Source of the DNA: Sipunculus nudus
Taxonomy: Eukaryota; Annelida; Sipuncula; Golfingiida; Sipunculidae
NCBI GenBank assembly: GCA_026874595.1
Contig: CM049307.1
Coordinates: 90,707,830 to 90,771,829, forward strand
DNA: 64,000 nt
Reading direction: 5' to 3'
Under the pieces are notes generated by a model, which worked only from the letters and a program-made list of their open reading frames with translations, had not been told where the DNA came from and did no database searches. A program made the position numbers and the translations under genes. Of the stretch, positions 47,924-61,150 are shown one piece after another (the stretch's first letter is position 1; each line of letters opens with the position of its first letter).

Positions 47924-48332
47924 TCACCGGCTTCTGTGGCTCAGGGGTAGAGCACAGCACTCCAAGCCTGGAGATCGTGAGTTCGAATCTCAGTCGAGGC
48001 GGTGAGGTTTTTCACGGTCGGCCCCCACCCAGGGTGAGCGCTCTGCAGGCCTAATGGGAAGGTCGTGCCCAACGGCCGTGTTTCACTCACAAACGAGTGC
48101 ACCTTTCGGGGGTCCTCGGTGGTATATTACAAACCTAGGGCCCGCAGGTGCAGTATTCACTGGGCCTGGTTAACGCCAGGATATCAAATGAGAGGAAGCG
48201 TGTGAGACTGCCCTGTCACGTAGTCCGAAACCGGAATGGAAATATGCAGATGTACATATTATCAGTTAAGCTAGCATTAAGAAATGGAGGCGGTTACCTC
48301 CACCAAAAAAAATTTTAATTAAAAAAAAATAA
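47924..48332 (+). mobile_element. Full-length tRNA-derived SINE with target duplication
   Basis: AAGTGACATAGCC occurs at 47911-47923 and 48333-48345: a 13-bp target duplication framing a 409-bp element. Pol III A box TGGCTCAGGGG (47937-47947) and B box GTTCGAATC (47981-47989) show a tRNA head. The body includes GGCGGTGAGGTTTTTCACGG, CGGCCGTGTTTCACTCACAA, CGTAGTCCGAAACCGG and GGAGGCGGTTACCTCCACC, then an A-rich tail. At least seven other copies or fragments lie in the window. It needs a LINE in trans; the partner is not visible here. Confidence 0.9.
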
Positions 48333-48345
48333 AAGTGACATAGCC

Positions 48346-49190
48346 CGTGTCATGGGTTTATAGCCTCACTGTGACACATACATTCTTAGAATATTTATGA
48401 CACTCAACAACAAATCAGCAGCCTTTAAATGTAATTGTTTGAGCATGTGACCAGTGACCTTGACCTTCATCAGTTGAGATGTTGAAAAAATAGACTGTTT
48501 CTTATTCAATGATTTAAATTTATTACTAAAATATTATACATGGAATGGTTTTGAATTCATTTTAGTTAATAAGGCCTGTGCCTCATTTCTCCATTGCAGC
48601 TTACTTCCGGGATCTGATCTGTGAGTTTAATAAAAAATCAACAAATTTCAATGGCCACCCAACTGTGCAACAGACTAAAGTTTGGTTTACTATACGTGAC
48701 AGTGTCGTAAAAATGAAGAAAATATTTATTCCCTCATCGAGTTTGTTAGTGCTTTTTTCTATAAAACAGTATTGACAATCTGAATTCTGGGTAGACTCTC
48801 CTGAGTTAGAGGGGCAAAACGGCTGATCGGTGGGAAGACGTGAAGCAATCACGTGCCGAATCGTACTCAGATGTTACGACTTAATATTTATTAAATATTA
48901 GTATAGAAGTCGCTTCCACAAACTGTACCATGGCTTCTGAATTTACCAGTTCTTCAGCAATACCTGTAGTGAGGAGAATATATATCGATCATTAGATGTG
49001 TTGAATTAGACTTGTTTCAAGGCACATGGCAGGGTTTTTTTTTATAAAATAAAAAATCTGGTAAATCTGGTGCGCATTCGAAATATAAACATATACAACA
49101 TAGATCTTTGTTTGATTGTGACATACTAACTTTAATGTCTCACATTTCAGACAATTAAGTAGTCCCGGCCGTCCCACAATCCCCAATTGG
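48346..49190. other. Spacer, nothing supported
   Basis: No recognised repeat or gene. Short frames only. Confidence 0.4.
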
Positions 49191-49194
49191 AAGG

Positions 49195-49275
49195 GTTTTG
49201 TGTTGAGTATAGAAACGAGCTCTGGTAGAAATGTGATTATTGCCCATAAGCATAGGTTAAATTGTATTCCTTCAG
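49195..49275 (-). mobile_element. Penelope-like element relic (C-terminal motif)
   Basis: The - strand reads F-N-L-C-L-W-A-I-I-T-F-L-P-E-L-V-S-I-L-N-T-K. The CCTATGCTTATGGG core is shared exactly with NLCLWEKY of the copies at 23260 and 26320, and PEL...LN.K follows, as in Penelope-like C-termini. It is short and degenerate. Confidence 0.45.
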
Positions 49276-49279
49276 GATA

Positions 49280-52200
49280 TGAAAACATACACACATGCAA
49301 AAAATGAAACATTTGCGACATTCCCTCCTACTTTGATGGCCTTTTTTGTCATCCGTAATGATTCCATATTATATTGTCCAAAGAATAACATATTCTTACA
49401 GGTGATACACGGTGACTAGTAGGTTCTCTCGATTGAAAACATTTCTTAAGGTCTCATATATATGTTTTACTGTGTGCTGTGTTTTTGGGGGGACCATAGG
49501 TGTGTATTTCAAAGGTTGTTTCCATGTTGCTTCAAAGAGGGGGGTGGGCTGTTTGTATATATTATCCGAACAAAATACGATTGACCATGCGCGAGAATAA
49601 CAATGTACGCCCTGGATCAACTGACAATATAAAATTTCCCCGCCCTGGGCTAGGACAAAATGCATATATTTGAACATCTGAACAGCAGGAAAAGTGAGCC
49701 ATTTCTCAGGTTGTATGCCCACTTAGTGAATGTGTATCAGTTCAAAAATTGAACGACATTACGTTACTTCGCTGCGGATCAGTGGTTTTAACCTACCTCG
49801 GCCGTTCGCAATCTTTCTCGATTTCATAGTTTAAAAGTTTTATCAATTTAAATATCTTGTCTCAACAGATGCACAGATTATATAAATGAGAATAACTTGT
49901 TATGGTAAAAAGAAACGTTTTTATCATCAGAAATCCCAGTGGCTGTCATGTGAAATTCACTCATCGGTTCATCCGTATGGGTAGTAACGCAGTGAAGATG
50001 TTTTCGCCAGCAGACGATATTGGACGACATTTGGTGTAAGAAATTATAGATTTGTGTAAAAATATGCGTCGGCGGAAGGTTGCGCTCTATCATTGGTGTC
50101 TAGAACTGTTTTTCTGTGACTAAAGATATTTAAATAAAAACGAATTCTCATATGATCACTCTCTTCATTCCTGAGCTGTTGTACATTTGTATAGAACCAT
50201 CCAAATGTACGATACTTCCGAAATAAAATCGATTTATAAAAATCGGATGTATATTTTACCTCATTTAGTAAATCATGAATGATAAAATTTCAAACTCAAC
50301 TTATTTCTATTTCTAAATAAAACACGTGAAAGATATATGAATTAAAAATATTTGTAAATAAGTAAGCCACAAAATATGAATTATATTGTTAATTGTTTAA
50401 ATATATACTCATAACAGCGCATGTCACGTTAAATTAAAAACCTAAGATAAACAAAGTTTCATCTTATCTTGAGTCATGATATTGTCATATTGATTAGATG
50501 AATAAGATAAATAAAAAAAAACTTTTTTTTGGTCGGGGGGGGGGGGTGTTACAATGAAATATATTTTATGTTACACCTGATTCTGATATCGATTTCACCC
50601 TACTTATCGTTAAGCTGAATTTCATTTTAAGTTACCGGGGGTAGTCTGAAGCGGGGGTAATCTGAAATCGCAACATTGGCCGGTGAAGGATGCGGTATTA
50701 GATATGCACCTTAGATTGAAAATCCCAAATTAATACTTTTTAGGTGACTCTACCAAATATCACGTCCTCAGGTGAAAAAATAACGTAAGAATAACATTCT
50801 GGCGGGTCAGAAATTTGCCTGATGTATGGTTTTGAAGCATCTAGCTACCGTAGAACCCGGTATCCGTGGGCGTTTCCATTAGGGCGAGAATGTTTCATCT
50901 CAGTTATCATTATCTCCACAACAACACGTGACTGGGCATGCGTGTAAAAAAATACGCCCGGCTAGCCTTTCTCAATGAGTTATATAAATTTGGAACCTCT
51001 GGACGAAGCTGTGACTGTCTGAAGGTCGACAACAAAAAGGTTTCGTCTAAAATGTATCACACTCTTCTTGTTTCATAATTCTCGGATACAGATGCATTAC
51101 AATATATCAGTGTCCCAGAATAATGCCTGATTTGTGCATCTAATAGAGGAAAATGTGATGTAACCATATGTTTCTTGGAATTAATTGTAATACTGCCGAG
51201 TATTCTATTGTCCGAAAGTTGCACTTAGTACAGTTTGAGTCTATCCACAGAAGCACAAAAGACCCGTACACAATAGATAATTAAATAATTATTTAGGATA
51301 CATCAAAACAAATTCTACAGACCCCGGGACCAAACACATGAGGCGAGAGGGCATATTGCTTTAAATATTTAAATATAGAATGCCTAACAAATGTAAATAT
51401 TTAAATTTTATTTAAATATTTATTGTTTGGGATGAGATGCGTAAAAGTTTGCAGTTTACATTTTTTTTTGGGGGGGGGGGGGGGGTAGAGCAATTCGAGA
51501 CAGTTCTTGAAATGCTGTATATAACAAAATTAATAAAAAAAAGAAAGTATTGACCCAAGAATCTCACACTGTTGATGAAGTAGTGTTCGCTCTGGATGAA
51601 AAATAAATATATAAGTATTGAAGCTGCGATCCCGACGAAAAGTTTTTTTTTGGTGTGGCCTTTGTTGATCTTTGTGATAACTGCTAATTCTAGGATACTT
51701 ATTTATAGGTGAATTTTATTACATTAATAGATTGAATCAGTCTGACAAGGTAATATAACATTTCTAGTTATTCTTCTATAGACCAGAGGTTTTCCGTGAG
51801 AAAACCGTTTGAGGTAGTAACGGCATAAGCGCTACCTTGCGTGCCCCAAGTATTATCATGGCAACTGTATACTCGAAAGTCTGAAAGCAAAATTCGATTC
51901 CTTGATGCTGTGGGTCTATGTGCTGGATGTAGCTTCTTGTGACCTATCTACCAAAGGTAGGACGTAGCTTCGTGATTAAAGGCACATGGACATTTTGCAT
52001 TGTGTTTATCTCACGCGAATATAACCGTTTCCGAGCAAAACTATCTCGGCACACGGACCGTCTGTTATGTAGTTACGGTTATGTGCGTGAATGAACACAG
52101 TTCACGTGTGCCTGATTATCTTATATATGTACGTTATAAGACTATAACGTGACCATGCATTCGGTCCAGCGCATGCATTGCGATCCTAAAATATAGTGAA

Positions 52201-54000
52201 GAATCATAAATGAAGAAACAAAGATGAAACACCGAATGAGAGCTTTGACAATTTTGATATGTGAAATTTGCGTGTCAGGGCAACCAGGTGGCGTGACCGC
52301 TCTATTGATGTTTCTCGCAATTGATCGCGCACGGTTCAAGTCAATTTCTACTTGTAAACAGGCGTAGGCAAACAGCTTTAGCACGAAAAATTGACACATA
52401 GTATAATATTTAAAGATTAAAAAATATACCTCAGGTATATCTAGCATACCTTGTATGGGAATAGGTCCCGTTAAAGCATTTCACATGGGAGGTGCTACAG
52501 GAATCCACTTCGAACCCTGCAGTGCCTCAAAAAAAAAATTAAAATTTCGATATAAATCGTTTGAGATCCACTCGAATGTGTGAACGAATAGGTACTCTGA
52601 TTAATATTAAACTTCGAATTCCATAAGGCCCATGAAAAACATCGTATAATTAAGCCCGAACACAAATTTCCTACGATTTCGTCGACCCGTTTTTATTTGC
52701 TATTTTTTTAAATTTATATAATTTTTATAATAATTTATTCAAATAAGGACCAGGTCCTATGGGATGTCCTGGGAAAAACTGCAACATATGTTTTGTTCAC
52801 GAATTCCGTAGAATAATTATTTTGGTGGTTTTACCTTTAATTCTCAACCTATTATGGGACCTTTCTTTAAGACTCCCAAAGCCAACCAACCCTGGTTTAA
52901 ACCTACTTGCACGCCACTGGTATCTCCTGGAAAATCAAACCGTGACCATGAGACAATCTGTCAGTTTAAGGAAATGGCAAACCTGATACCAAAAGTCTTA
53001 CCAAAAAGGGTATTTTAAGAGTGTCTGTTAAACTTCAATATCGGCCTCTATCAAATATTGATAGATTCTAAAGCAATTAAAAATAATTAATATTCCTAAG
53101 ATCACCTGGATGGGCTCAACCTATTTGCAATATTATAATATATTACAATATTTTAATATATTAAAAATTTGAAAAAGATATTATTACCTTTTTTCTCCCT
53201 GGGATTAAAGTTCCAGATACCTCCCACACTATTTTACCAAGAAAGCTAATGACATGTTCTCATCGAGACCAGCTCAATGATTAATGGAATGGATAAAAAA
53301 GGTCCATATTTAAAGTTCAGTGTTGTGCACTTTGAGTTTTGTGCCCCATTTTTGTTCTTATTTGGCCGAACGATAGTGAAGCGATATCGGAGTACTCCCG
53401 CTTCAGATTTCCCCGGGGTGGGGGGGGGGGGGGGGGGGGTAATTGAAATCCTTTTTAGATTACGCCCTACGACTTCAAATATCCATTGATGAACCCTTGT
53501 TGTTGCTTTAACTGCGACCGTACCAAACGAACTTTCCATCCACACTCCAAAGTCATATGGCTTCTAAGTTTATCTGAATTAGTTATACGCTCTTATGAAA
53601 ATACTTTAATTAAACTCGCGGCTGTAAAATACAGACATATAGGTCCTATTGTTCTGTAGAAAAGTAATACTTTATGGTAGCAGATAATTTCATTACGGTC
53701 GGGAGATAAAATAAGAATAAATAATAGCCAAGTATTGAATTTAGCTATGTATCCTTAAGCTTCATTCTGATATGGTATGCCAAGAGTCCATTGTTCGCGT
53801 AATTAAATGTTCTTTGGTCGAGCGGTCCGCGTATTGACTGCTTGTATTAATTCAATCAGCATCATTGAAATTGTTATAAAAGTAATAGGTTGATGGAGGC
53901 ACCATCGCTGTAATTAGAACATTATAGAATATTTTGATTAAATCAGGGTCTGTTTGATATACCAAGTCCAGCAGACGATATTAACAAGAAACAGCGCGCA
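49280..54000. other. Long stretch without supported genes
   Basis: Contains poly(G) tracts at about 50537, 51470 and 53407 (20 G), and GGGGGTAATCTGAAATCG-type motifs near 50640 and 53390 that recur inverted near 18150. No frame has a recognisable domain. Confidence 0.4.
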
Positions 54001-54014
54001 CAGCAGACGACAAC

Positions 54015-54212
54015 TGTAGCATGGAAACGCCATTAAAGCAAGCGACACTATTCAACAGACATCATGAACCCGACAGCAGACGACACGCAAGTTAACGACA
54101 CGATCAACAGACGATGCGGACAATGAAACCGCACTGCGTCTTTAAAATTTCGATGAACGCACATTATGTATAGCATGGAGACGCTAATAAAGCGAGTGAC
54201 ACTCTAGTGTGG
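54015..54212 (+). repeat. Direct repeat, two units ~155 bp apart
   Basis: TAGCATGGAAACGCCATTAA then AGCAAGCGACACT (54018-54050) and TAGCATGGAGACGCTAATAA then AGCGAGTGACACT (54172-54205). CAGCAGACGAC-like motifs are interspersed. Confidence 0.65.
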
Positions 54213-54317
54213 CTGTCATGGCACCGATTGCAAACGATACGTACGGGAGAAAACACGTACACCAGACAACACATGTATATGTGTGCTTGTGTATATTCAC
54301 AGTAAAAACGTCGCCTA

Positions 54318-54385
54318 AAACCCACCTACAGTAAAATCCACCTCTGTTTATCGACCACCTAAAAGTAACGACCATTTGTTCACAG
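54318..54385. mobile_element. pogo/Tigger-like terminal relic
   Basis: CAGTAAAATCCACCTCTGTT, TATCGACCACCTAAAAGTAA and CGACCATTTG resemble a pogo-type inverted end. No partner end was found. Confidence 0.4.
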
Positions 54386-54389
54386 TCCA

Positions 54390-57300
54390 GTTTATTAAAT
54401 GCATTTTTCTTTGTTTTTTTTCCCGGTGTTGCGGCCTAGTGATGGGAGTCGGTGAACCGTGACACGCTTCTCCCCGACGCGCACACTGCTATAAAATAAT
54501 CTGCTTAAGATTTTTTTTATAAATAATACCGGTTATTTTTTTTATCTTTATTTATTAAAAAATATTTCCGAGTTAGATGAGTTATTATAACATTATTTTA
54601 ATATTTTATTACACCAGATGTAACACTGTTTTACGAATTACGATACAAAAAATTGACAATGATAATAGTAATTATTATATGACATACATATAACTAATAT
54701 GCCACACGATATCATAGAACACCTTTTTTAAGTGTAATGGCATTAGGGAGAAACGGAACTGCATTTTGGTCTCTGAACGCATTCTACTTTATATATGTAT
54801 AACCACTCTTATTGTACCCAGATAAATCATATGTCACACGACATGAATAAACGATCGGTCGCATTCACCTTGATTGCCAAATACCAGACGTTATAAGATA
54901 CAAGCAGAATCGAATTTATGAACATCACCTTGTCAACAACGTTTTCCTTACGTTATCCATCAATTAATCAATATATGACGTAAAATACTTTATTTTATTT
55001 TTGCGAAATGGCCCTAAAAACGGCTTAAAATTTGCTTAGAATTGGACGTCTTTTATACAAACTCGATCTTTGAATTTGTGTTCTATGTTCGGATTTCGGA
55101 CAAAAGATCAAAACGCCTTAAACATGTGCAGTAGCAAGTGTATCGGGGGGGGGGGGGGGGGGGGATAGAGGCGGTTAAAACTTATAAGCCCAAAAGTGAT
55201 TGCAGTCGGCTTGAATTCGGTAAACGTATTAATCAGACGTATTAACTGGGGCTGTTGACATGAAGATAAATCTACTTATAGGCTTCGCTAAATCTACCGA
55301 ACAGCAGATACCAGCCACAGGGGTGAAGGGGTCTAATTCCCGCTCTGTTTCTGAGACTGAAATGTACGTCAATGTAATCAAAGCGAGAACGAGGCTATCA
55401 CCGCCTTGCGCTAGGAGGCGCTCGATTGTAGTATAACACCGACGCTCACCAAGTATCGGTCACAGAATTAAACCTATCAAGTAAATAAATGAACCATGTG
55501 ACCAACAAATGAATTTGTTGACTTCTCTGACATGAAAGTTTTTTTTACCTACTAAATAATTCGCATTGCGATTTAACTCTCCCCACAGACGTGTTTTCAA
55601 TCTCCAAGTCTTTAGGTGAGTGGTTGAAGCGTATACGTCGTTTTGCAGCGAACCAGAATCAGTTCATTTCTACAATGAATTCTACACTTTAAATTTACGC
55701 ATGCGCAGAAAAAAAAATCTTCTGACATCATTGTCAGCCGTTCTACTATAATTTGCGGATGAGGGCGGGGTTCTCAGCAAATCATTCATCCAGATTCTAC
55801 TCGAATGACGAGAGTCTATAACAAAAAAAAAAAAAAAAATACGCAGATAGATTCCTACATTCAGACTCTCTTTGGGGTCATTTTCGGTGGTACTTCCGTA
55901 TCTTTTTCAAACTCGGACCTCCTATAATGATCAAACCTGCTCGTGGGGGCTGCAATTTTGCGTACACACTATGTCACAAGTCGCATGTCAAAATTAAGGG
56001 TACAACGCTGAATTTGTAAATATAAGGCGTGGTCGTGGAAACCTGATACTTAAAGCAAAAGTGAAAGATATGTTACAAGCCATGTCACATAACCTATGTT
56101 GCGTATGGAACTCCATTTATATTAACGTATATTACCAATATCGCCCACGTGATTGAACTATTGCCTCAAGGTCCTGCACGTGTGATATGAATTCTCCTTC
56201 TCATATTAACACACCATATGAAAAATCATTATCAGTCAGTTCGATGTCGCCGACTGATCATCATAATAAATACTTTTTAAAGATATAACATTTTAGATAT
56301 TTTTTTCAATAAACATGATTATACTCTATTCAAGGCTGAAATGAATGGTGTGATATTTATTTGGTATGAATTTATGATCAGGAGTAAAATTTTTTACTTC
56401 GAAAGTTCCTTCATAATATCCCTGAAAAAAAAATGCTGATAACTTCACAGTGACCGCAAATAAATGTCCGTTTGTGGTGGTATTAATACCATTTATGATA
56501 TTATATTTGTCTTTTATAAAGTTCAACTGGAAATGGGACACAAAATAGAGCAAAATGTCTGACATTGAATAACGGTATATAATTTCAGTAAAACTTGCTG
56601 GTTATGTAAACTTAAGTTGGCTTGTCTTGGGCGAGTTTCTTGCGCCTCGGGGAGTGATAAATTAGTCAGCCCGAGCTCCTAGTTTGCGAGAGTATTAGAG
56701 CTAAAGATATGAAACACCGAGTTGTTGGAGCTTGAGATTTGTTGACGCTATTATTGGGCGAGAAACGATTGATGTTTCATTATCTTTCAAGCAGTAGACT
56801 ATTGGCCATGCGCGGGAATTTACCTCCCGTGACACAAAATCGAGGCCAGGGCAGCGCGAGGTCGAAAAAGGCACCGGTATATGAACATTGATATCATTTT
56901 ATGAGCGGAGGACTGTCATATTCGATAAATGCTCTTTTCTGCTGCGGCCACGGTAGATCATTATTGAATCAGGAGTACAAGTGAACCATGAGACACCTAG
57001 AGGTTTCCTCGCTCCTGACGTTTTATGGACAAAATCTCCTCAGATATCTGACACAGTTGTTGTATTTTCTGATTCGAATCTCACACCAGTGCACCTAAGC
57101 TTCCGTAAACCATTTCCCCGACAAACCAATCATAGCACACTTCCCCTAAACACCTTACGCGCCGTCTATTAAACTATTGATAGAAATGTCATTTTTTTCG
57201 CACCGCTTTTATCATCGCCCCCTTCACACAATATAACTCATATACCTCGCATCTATAAGGCCTTAACAAGTTGGTTTCTCAGGCATTTCTTTAAAAATCA

Positions 57301-59700
57301 TCGCTTGCGGGCGATCGTTTCGAAGAACTTATAGTATAGGCTTTAAATAAAAAATTATAATTATATTTAATTTTCAAAACAGGTAAAAGCACAACATTAC
57401 AAACTAAACTTTTATCCATTTTTCTTTTAATTTTCGTTTACGAAAATGTACAAACGGCTGTATTGTTTGAGAAAATATAAAATAAGAGTATCTTTACGCG
57501 GGGGGGGGGGGGGGGGGTCTGAAAACAAACCATATTCCTAAACACCCTTGGACGCCCGGGACTACTTTTCTCAACTGACAAATTTTAGAAATCACAATAT
57601 GTCACATTCAAATGAATTCCATTCTTTTACCTTTCGCATACTCATGCTAACAAAATATTACTTATTCCGTAATGTCCTTACCATAAAAACACCCATGGTT
57701 GAGTAATCTTATCCAACATATTTGAACGGACCACATTACCCACTTCACTACAATTTTACCTACGCCGCTGGTGTATGAGGAAACCCCGGTGATTTGTGGG
57801 GTTTGAATTTCAATGCCCATTAACCCCTAGCCGACTGAGAAGTACTCTAATTAGTCCCATTCTGCGCAGTGTGCCTTTTTTAATTTTTTTTTGCCTTATT
57901 CCTTCACTATGGCTCACCCAGATTTTACGCTGGGGTAATTACTGTTTGTTTTGTAATTTTTGAGAGCCCTCTTCTTAGTATCACGCTCAGCGATTACCAA
58001 ATGTTGTTTTCTCTGAACTTTGATATTGTCTCTTTCCTTGGAACATTTTTTTTCCAGTTTAGTACTAACTTGGTCTTTTGATCAGAGACACGTTAAACAC
58101 TTTATTAGATGACATCAACGATTTTGATTCTTTCAAACTGATCTCAGTTTTTTATATGCAATTTACAACATTTCATACGATTTCACACAGCCAGAGTGTT
58201 TTTGAAATCCCATCCAAGTGATTTTGAATTCTTGAAAGTGAAAACGTTGGTATTAAGTGATGTTACCGGTACAATGGCTGTCCCTGAGTAAAAAAACATA
58301 TTAATCGCAAACAGGCTTTTTACCAACGCTCCGACAGTCGTGCACTAAAGTAAAACGGCCAAGCTCTTACAAGTATTGTTAATTATATTAAACATACATT
58401 CTAGATTTAATATTATACGACCCAAACAGTCCTCGAATGACGGAAGATTTTTAATAATTTTGGTGCAAGCTGGGTGTCAGCTTTCCAGACAAATGTAATC
58501 CCTGTATTTTTTCTATAAAAGGCAGAACAAAAAATCCAATAGTATTAAAAGTGCACCGTTCTTTTGAGATTTGCTTTGGATGATGAAACCGAAGGAATAA
58601 ATGTAATTTCTTTCGTCTGACAAATTGTACTTTAAGAAAAATCTATAAAGGCTACATAAGAGGATTTTTTTCTTACCTGGTGTGGATTTTTGAAAAGTTC
58701 ACCAATTTCATTCCGTCAGTGTTACAGAATTTCACACCGATACTTAACAGAATTTTTTTAATTGAGCAGTCAAGTTGCTCAAGTTGCTTAAGTGATGAGA
58801 TACAAAATAGATACACTGAAAATAAATAGGTATTAACAGCATAAGAAAATACGCATCTGTATGTAATTATTCGATAAATGCAAATAAATTGGATTAATAT
58901 TTTGAATTTTTTACTTACCAGTAAGTAAGCAAGCCTCTGACATGTTGGGATCCTCATTTATCAAAATTCATTCGACCCTAGATTTACTATAATATGCCAT
59001 GACGTACCCACCGAGAATCGTGAATTTTCCCTATGGGTCCATAGCATGAACAAAATATGCATCCCTGCTGGCAGACATTGTGGACAAAATAATGATTACA
59101 ATGGGCGGATAGTGTTTAAATGTTGCCGCTTTCACTAAAATGTACTCTTGCTCACCACAGTCCACCGATTGTGTGTTTAATGTTACAAGCTTTGCAGGAA
59201 CGTTGAGAAATTTATAGAAGGTATGTCTTGTATAATTAAATTGTTTCTAGTGTAAAAAAGTGACGAGTAAAGGAAGATCACCTTTCCCCACTTTCCCTAA
59301 GGCCACACAAAAAAATCTTCCACGGACATTAGGAACTAATAATGGATGCGAGGGGGTCGCCTCTTTTTATTCTTCAACGAACGATATACAGTACTTGGAG
59401 TTTTCTCAGCTTGCTTGGTAAATACAAAATAGTTGCTTCAATTCTTGAAAGCGTGTAAGTGATCAATACGAAATTTTGTTCATTTTCATGTATTTAAATG
59501 TTCTTTCAGGAAATAATTCACAGCACGAATTAACAACAACATCACCAAGGCTCTTGTCTTCATTAGCAAAAACCAAATTTAACCAAAGAAAATGGGAGAA
59601 CCGAATCCAAAGAACATCATTTTTTTTGTGTACAGCCTTGTCGCTTTTAATCAGGATGTATGTGTCACAACAGGTGTAATCCCCCTTCCGTTCTTTTGTT
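54390..59700. other. Long stretch, probably intron or intergenic
   Basis: Poly(G) tracts at 55147 and 57500, poly(A) at 55822. Upstream exons of the gene ending at 59922 may be here but could not be picked out with matching phase. Donor-like CTGGTAAGTAA and CCAGGTAAGAA on the - strand (near 58918 and 58675) lack a convincing exon. Confidence 0.35.
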
Positions 59701-59710
59701 CATCCCACAG

Positions 59711-59922
59711 TCCTGTTTGTCGGTACTTTCGGTGGGCGGTGGTCATTAATTATCTGTTTTCCGTCGAAATGGACACAAGAGCCACCGCTGAGTGTAAAGA
59801 CAGTTAATCAGTCGGTAGGAAGTCCAGAAGCTGTGACGCCGGTAACGGTTGTTCAGCCACCCCAGCTGTCGAAGTCATCCACAGAGTCTCTTGAAAGTAA
59901 CAGCTTGCTGTATTGTCGATGA
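59711..59922 (+). CDS. Terminal exon of an unidentified gene
   Basis: A long pyrimidine tract ending catcccacag (59710) precedes a frame with no internal Met. After two bases finishing a split codon (phase 1) it reads LFVGTFGGRWSLIICFPSKW, then a Ser/Pro/Val-rich tail with PVTVVQPPQLSKSSTESLES and L-L-Y-C-R, stop TGA at 59920-59922: 69 codons. The other two frames stop early. The strong acceptor, even composition and AATAAA at 60016-60021 (~95 bases past the stop) argue for a genuine 3' exon. I do not recognise the protein. The hydrophobic start could be a membrane or buried strand. Upstream exons were not found. Confidence 0.5.
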
Positions 59923-60015
59923 ATTCCAGTACAAAACAATGTGTGTGTTTGTGTTTGTGTGAGCGAGAGAAAGAGAGCTAGATGTGAGATAAATAATGTC
60001 TTCAGTATTCTAATT

Positions 60016-60021
60016 AATAAA
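60016..60021 (+). terminator. Poly(A) signal of the gene ending at 59922
   Basis: AATAAA 94 bases after the stop codon. A GA microsatellite begins at 60064. Confidence 0.45.
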
Positions 60022-60061
60022 TTGCTACATTCTACCGTCTCAAAACAATATTTTTGTCTCT

Positions 60062-60063
<2 letters not shown>

Positions 60064-60099
<36 letters not shown>

Positions 60100-60176
60100 G
60101 TAGACGCAGTAGTCACCGGACATGGTTAACGCCTTAAATGAGAGAAAGCGTGTGATACTTCCCTCTTATATATATA
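60064..60176 (+). mobile_element. (GA)n, tRNA-SINE 3' fragment and (TA)n
   Basis: After (GA)n (60064-60095), CATGGTTAACGCC, AAATGAGAGAAAGCGTGTGA and CTTCCCTCT (60119-60165) match the SINE 3' region (48170-48215). A short (TA)n follows. Confidence 0.6.
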
Positions 60177-60409
60177 TATATATATCCAGGAATACCAAGA
60201 AGATGCGTGTAAATATAAAATAACTACAAATTAAAAACTAAAAACTTATTAATACTGTATATAATACTAGGTAATTAATACTAGGTATAACTGTAAGGAT
60301 CAGCTCTAGTGTGACTTAGCATTTAAAAGAATAGTCACACTCATAGTCAGTGGCTCCAGTTCTTATGTAGTCAACATCATAACAACTCTCTCTCTCTCCC
60401 TCCCTCTCA

Positions 60410-60410
<1 letters not shown>

Positions 60411-60473
<63 letters not shown>

Positions 60474-60895
60474 TAGAGTTATTATTTATTAAAATACAAG
60501 CGTGGACGATATTTAAATTGTTTATTAATGATAATAATGACTAGCCACAAAAGTATTTAATATTTCTATCAGCATTTTTAAACATTTTTGATTAATAATA
60601 AAATCTCATAATAATTATCAGATTGTCCAAACTAATTATTCTTACTTAAAAGAGGAGCAGCTCATATGGCTCTTGATTATTTATTAGCAACTTGTAAAAT
60701 AAACAACTTGAGTCGACATTTCATAAGCAAATTATAATATTATTATGACGTCAAACAGAAGACATTGATTCATTTTCACTCCACATCTTAGGTTTAACTG
60801 CAAAGAGTACTCATTACAGTACATTTGGAGTACTCGGTACTCGTACTCGAGTACTGTCAGAAAATAGCTAAATAATCTTACTTGTACTCGGACCA

Positions 60896-60966
<71 letters not shown>
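60411..60966. repeat. Two (TA)n tracts
   Basis: 60411-60469 (preceded by CT-rich sequence) and 60901-60966. Between them GTACTCG is repeated around 60828-60890 (GAGTACTCGGTACTCGTACT). Otherwise nothing was recognised. Confidence 0.85.
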
Positions 60967-60971
<5 letters not shown>

Positions 60972-61007
60972 TCACTCACTGCATAACGTCCTTTGCAAAA
61001 CTATGGT

Positions 61008-61150
61008 TCATCTGACTTGCCGCCAGGTGTCTTTGCTGAATATGTTATGTACCTTGAAAATTGCGTTTTCTGTCCTATTTTATATAAATAAAATATTCCA
61101 GGGATTATCTTTAGTTAACAGATGTCAGATATCGGAACCTTCCCCTTTAA
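61008..61150 (+). repeat. Dispersed repeat family R3, copy 3
   Basis: CATCTGACTTGCCGCCAGGT, TTGCTGAATATGTT, TGCGTTTTCTGTCCTATTTT, CCAGGGATTATCTTTAGTTA and CCCCTTTAAA follow the order of 3335-3552. The central ~60 bp is missing. It directly follows a (TA)n tract. Confidence 0.6.

Noticed and set aside
47937-47995. Genuine tRNA gene
   Set aside because: A and B boxes are present, but the acceptor stem does not close and the sequence is the head of a repeated SINE with an A-rich tail and target duplication.
49396-49722. 108-codon - strand frame
   Set aside because: No domain. The neighbouring Penelope-like relic is in a different segment and the composition is like the background.
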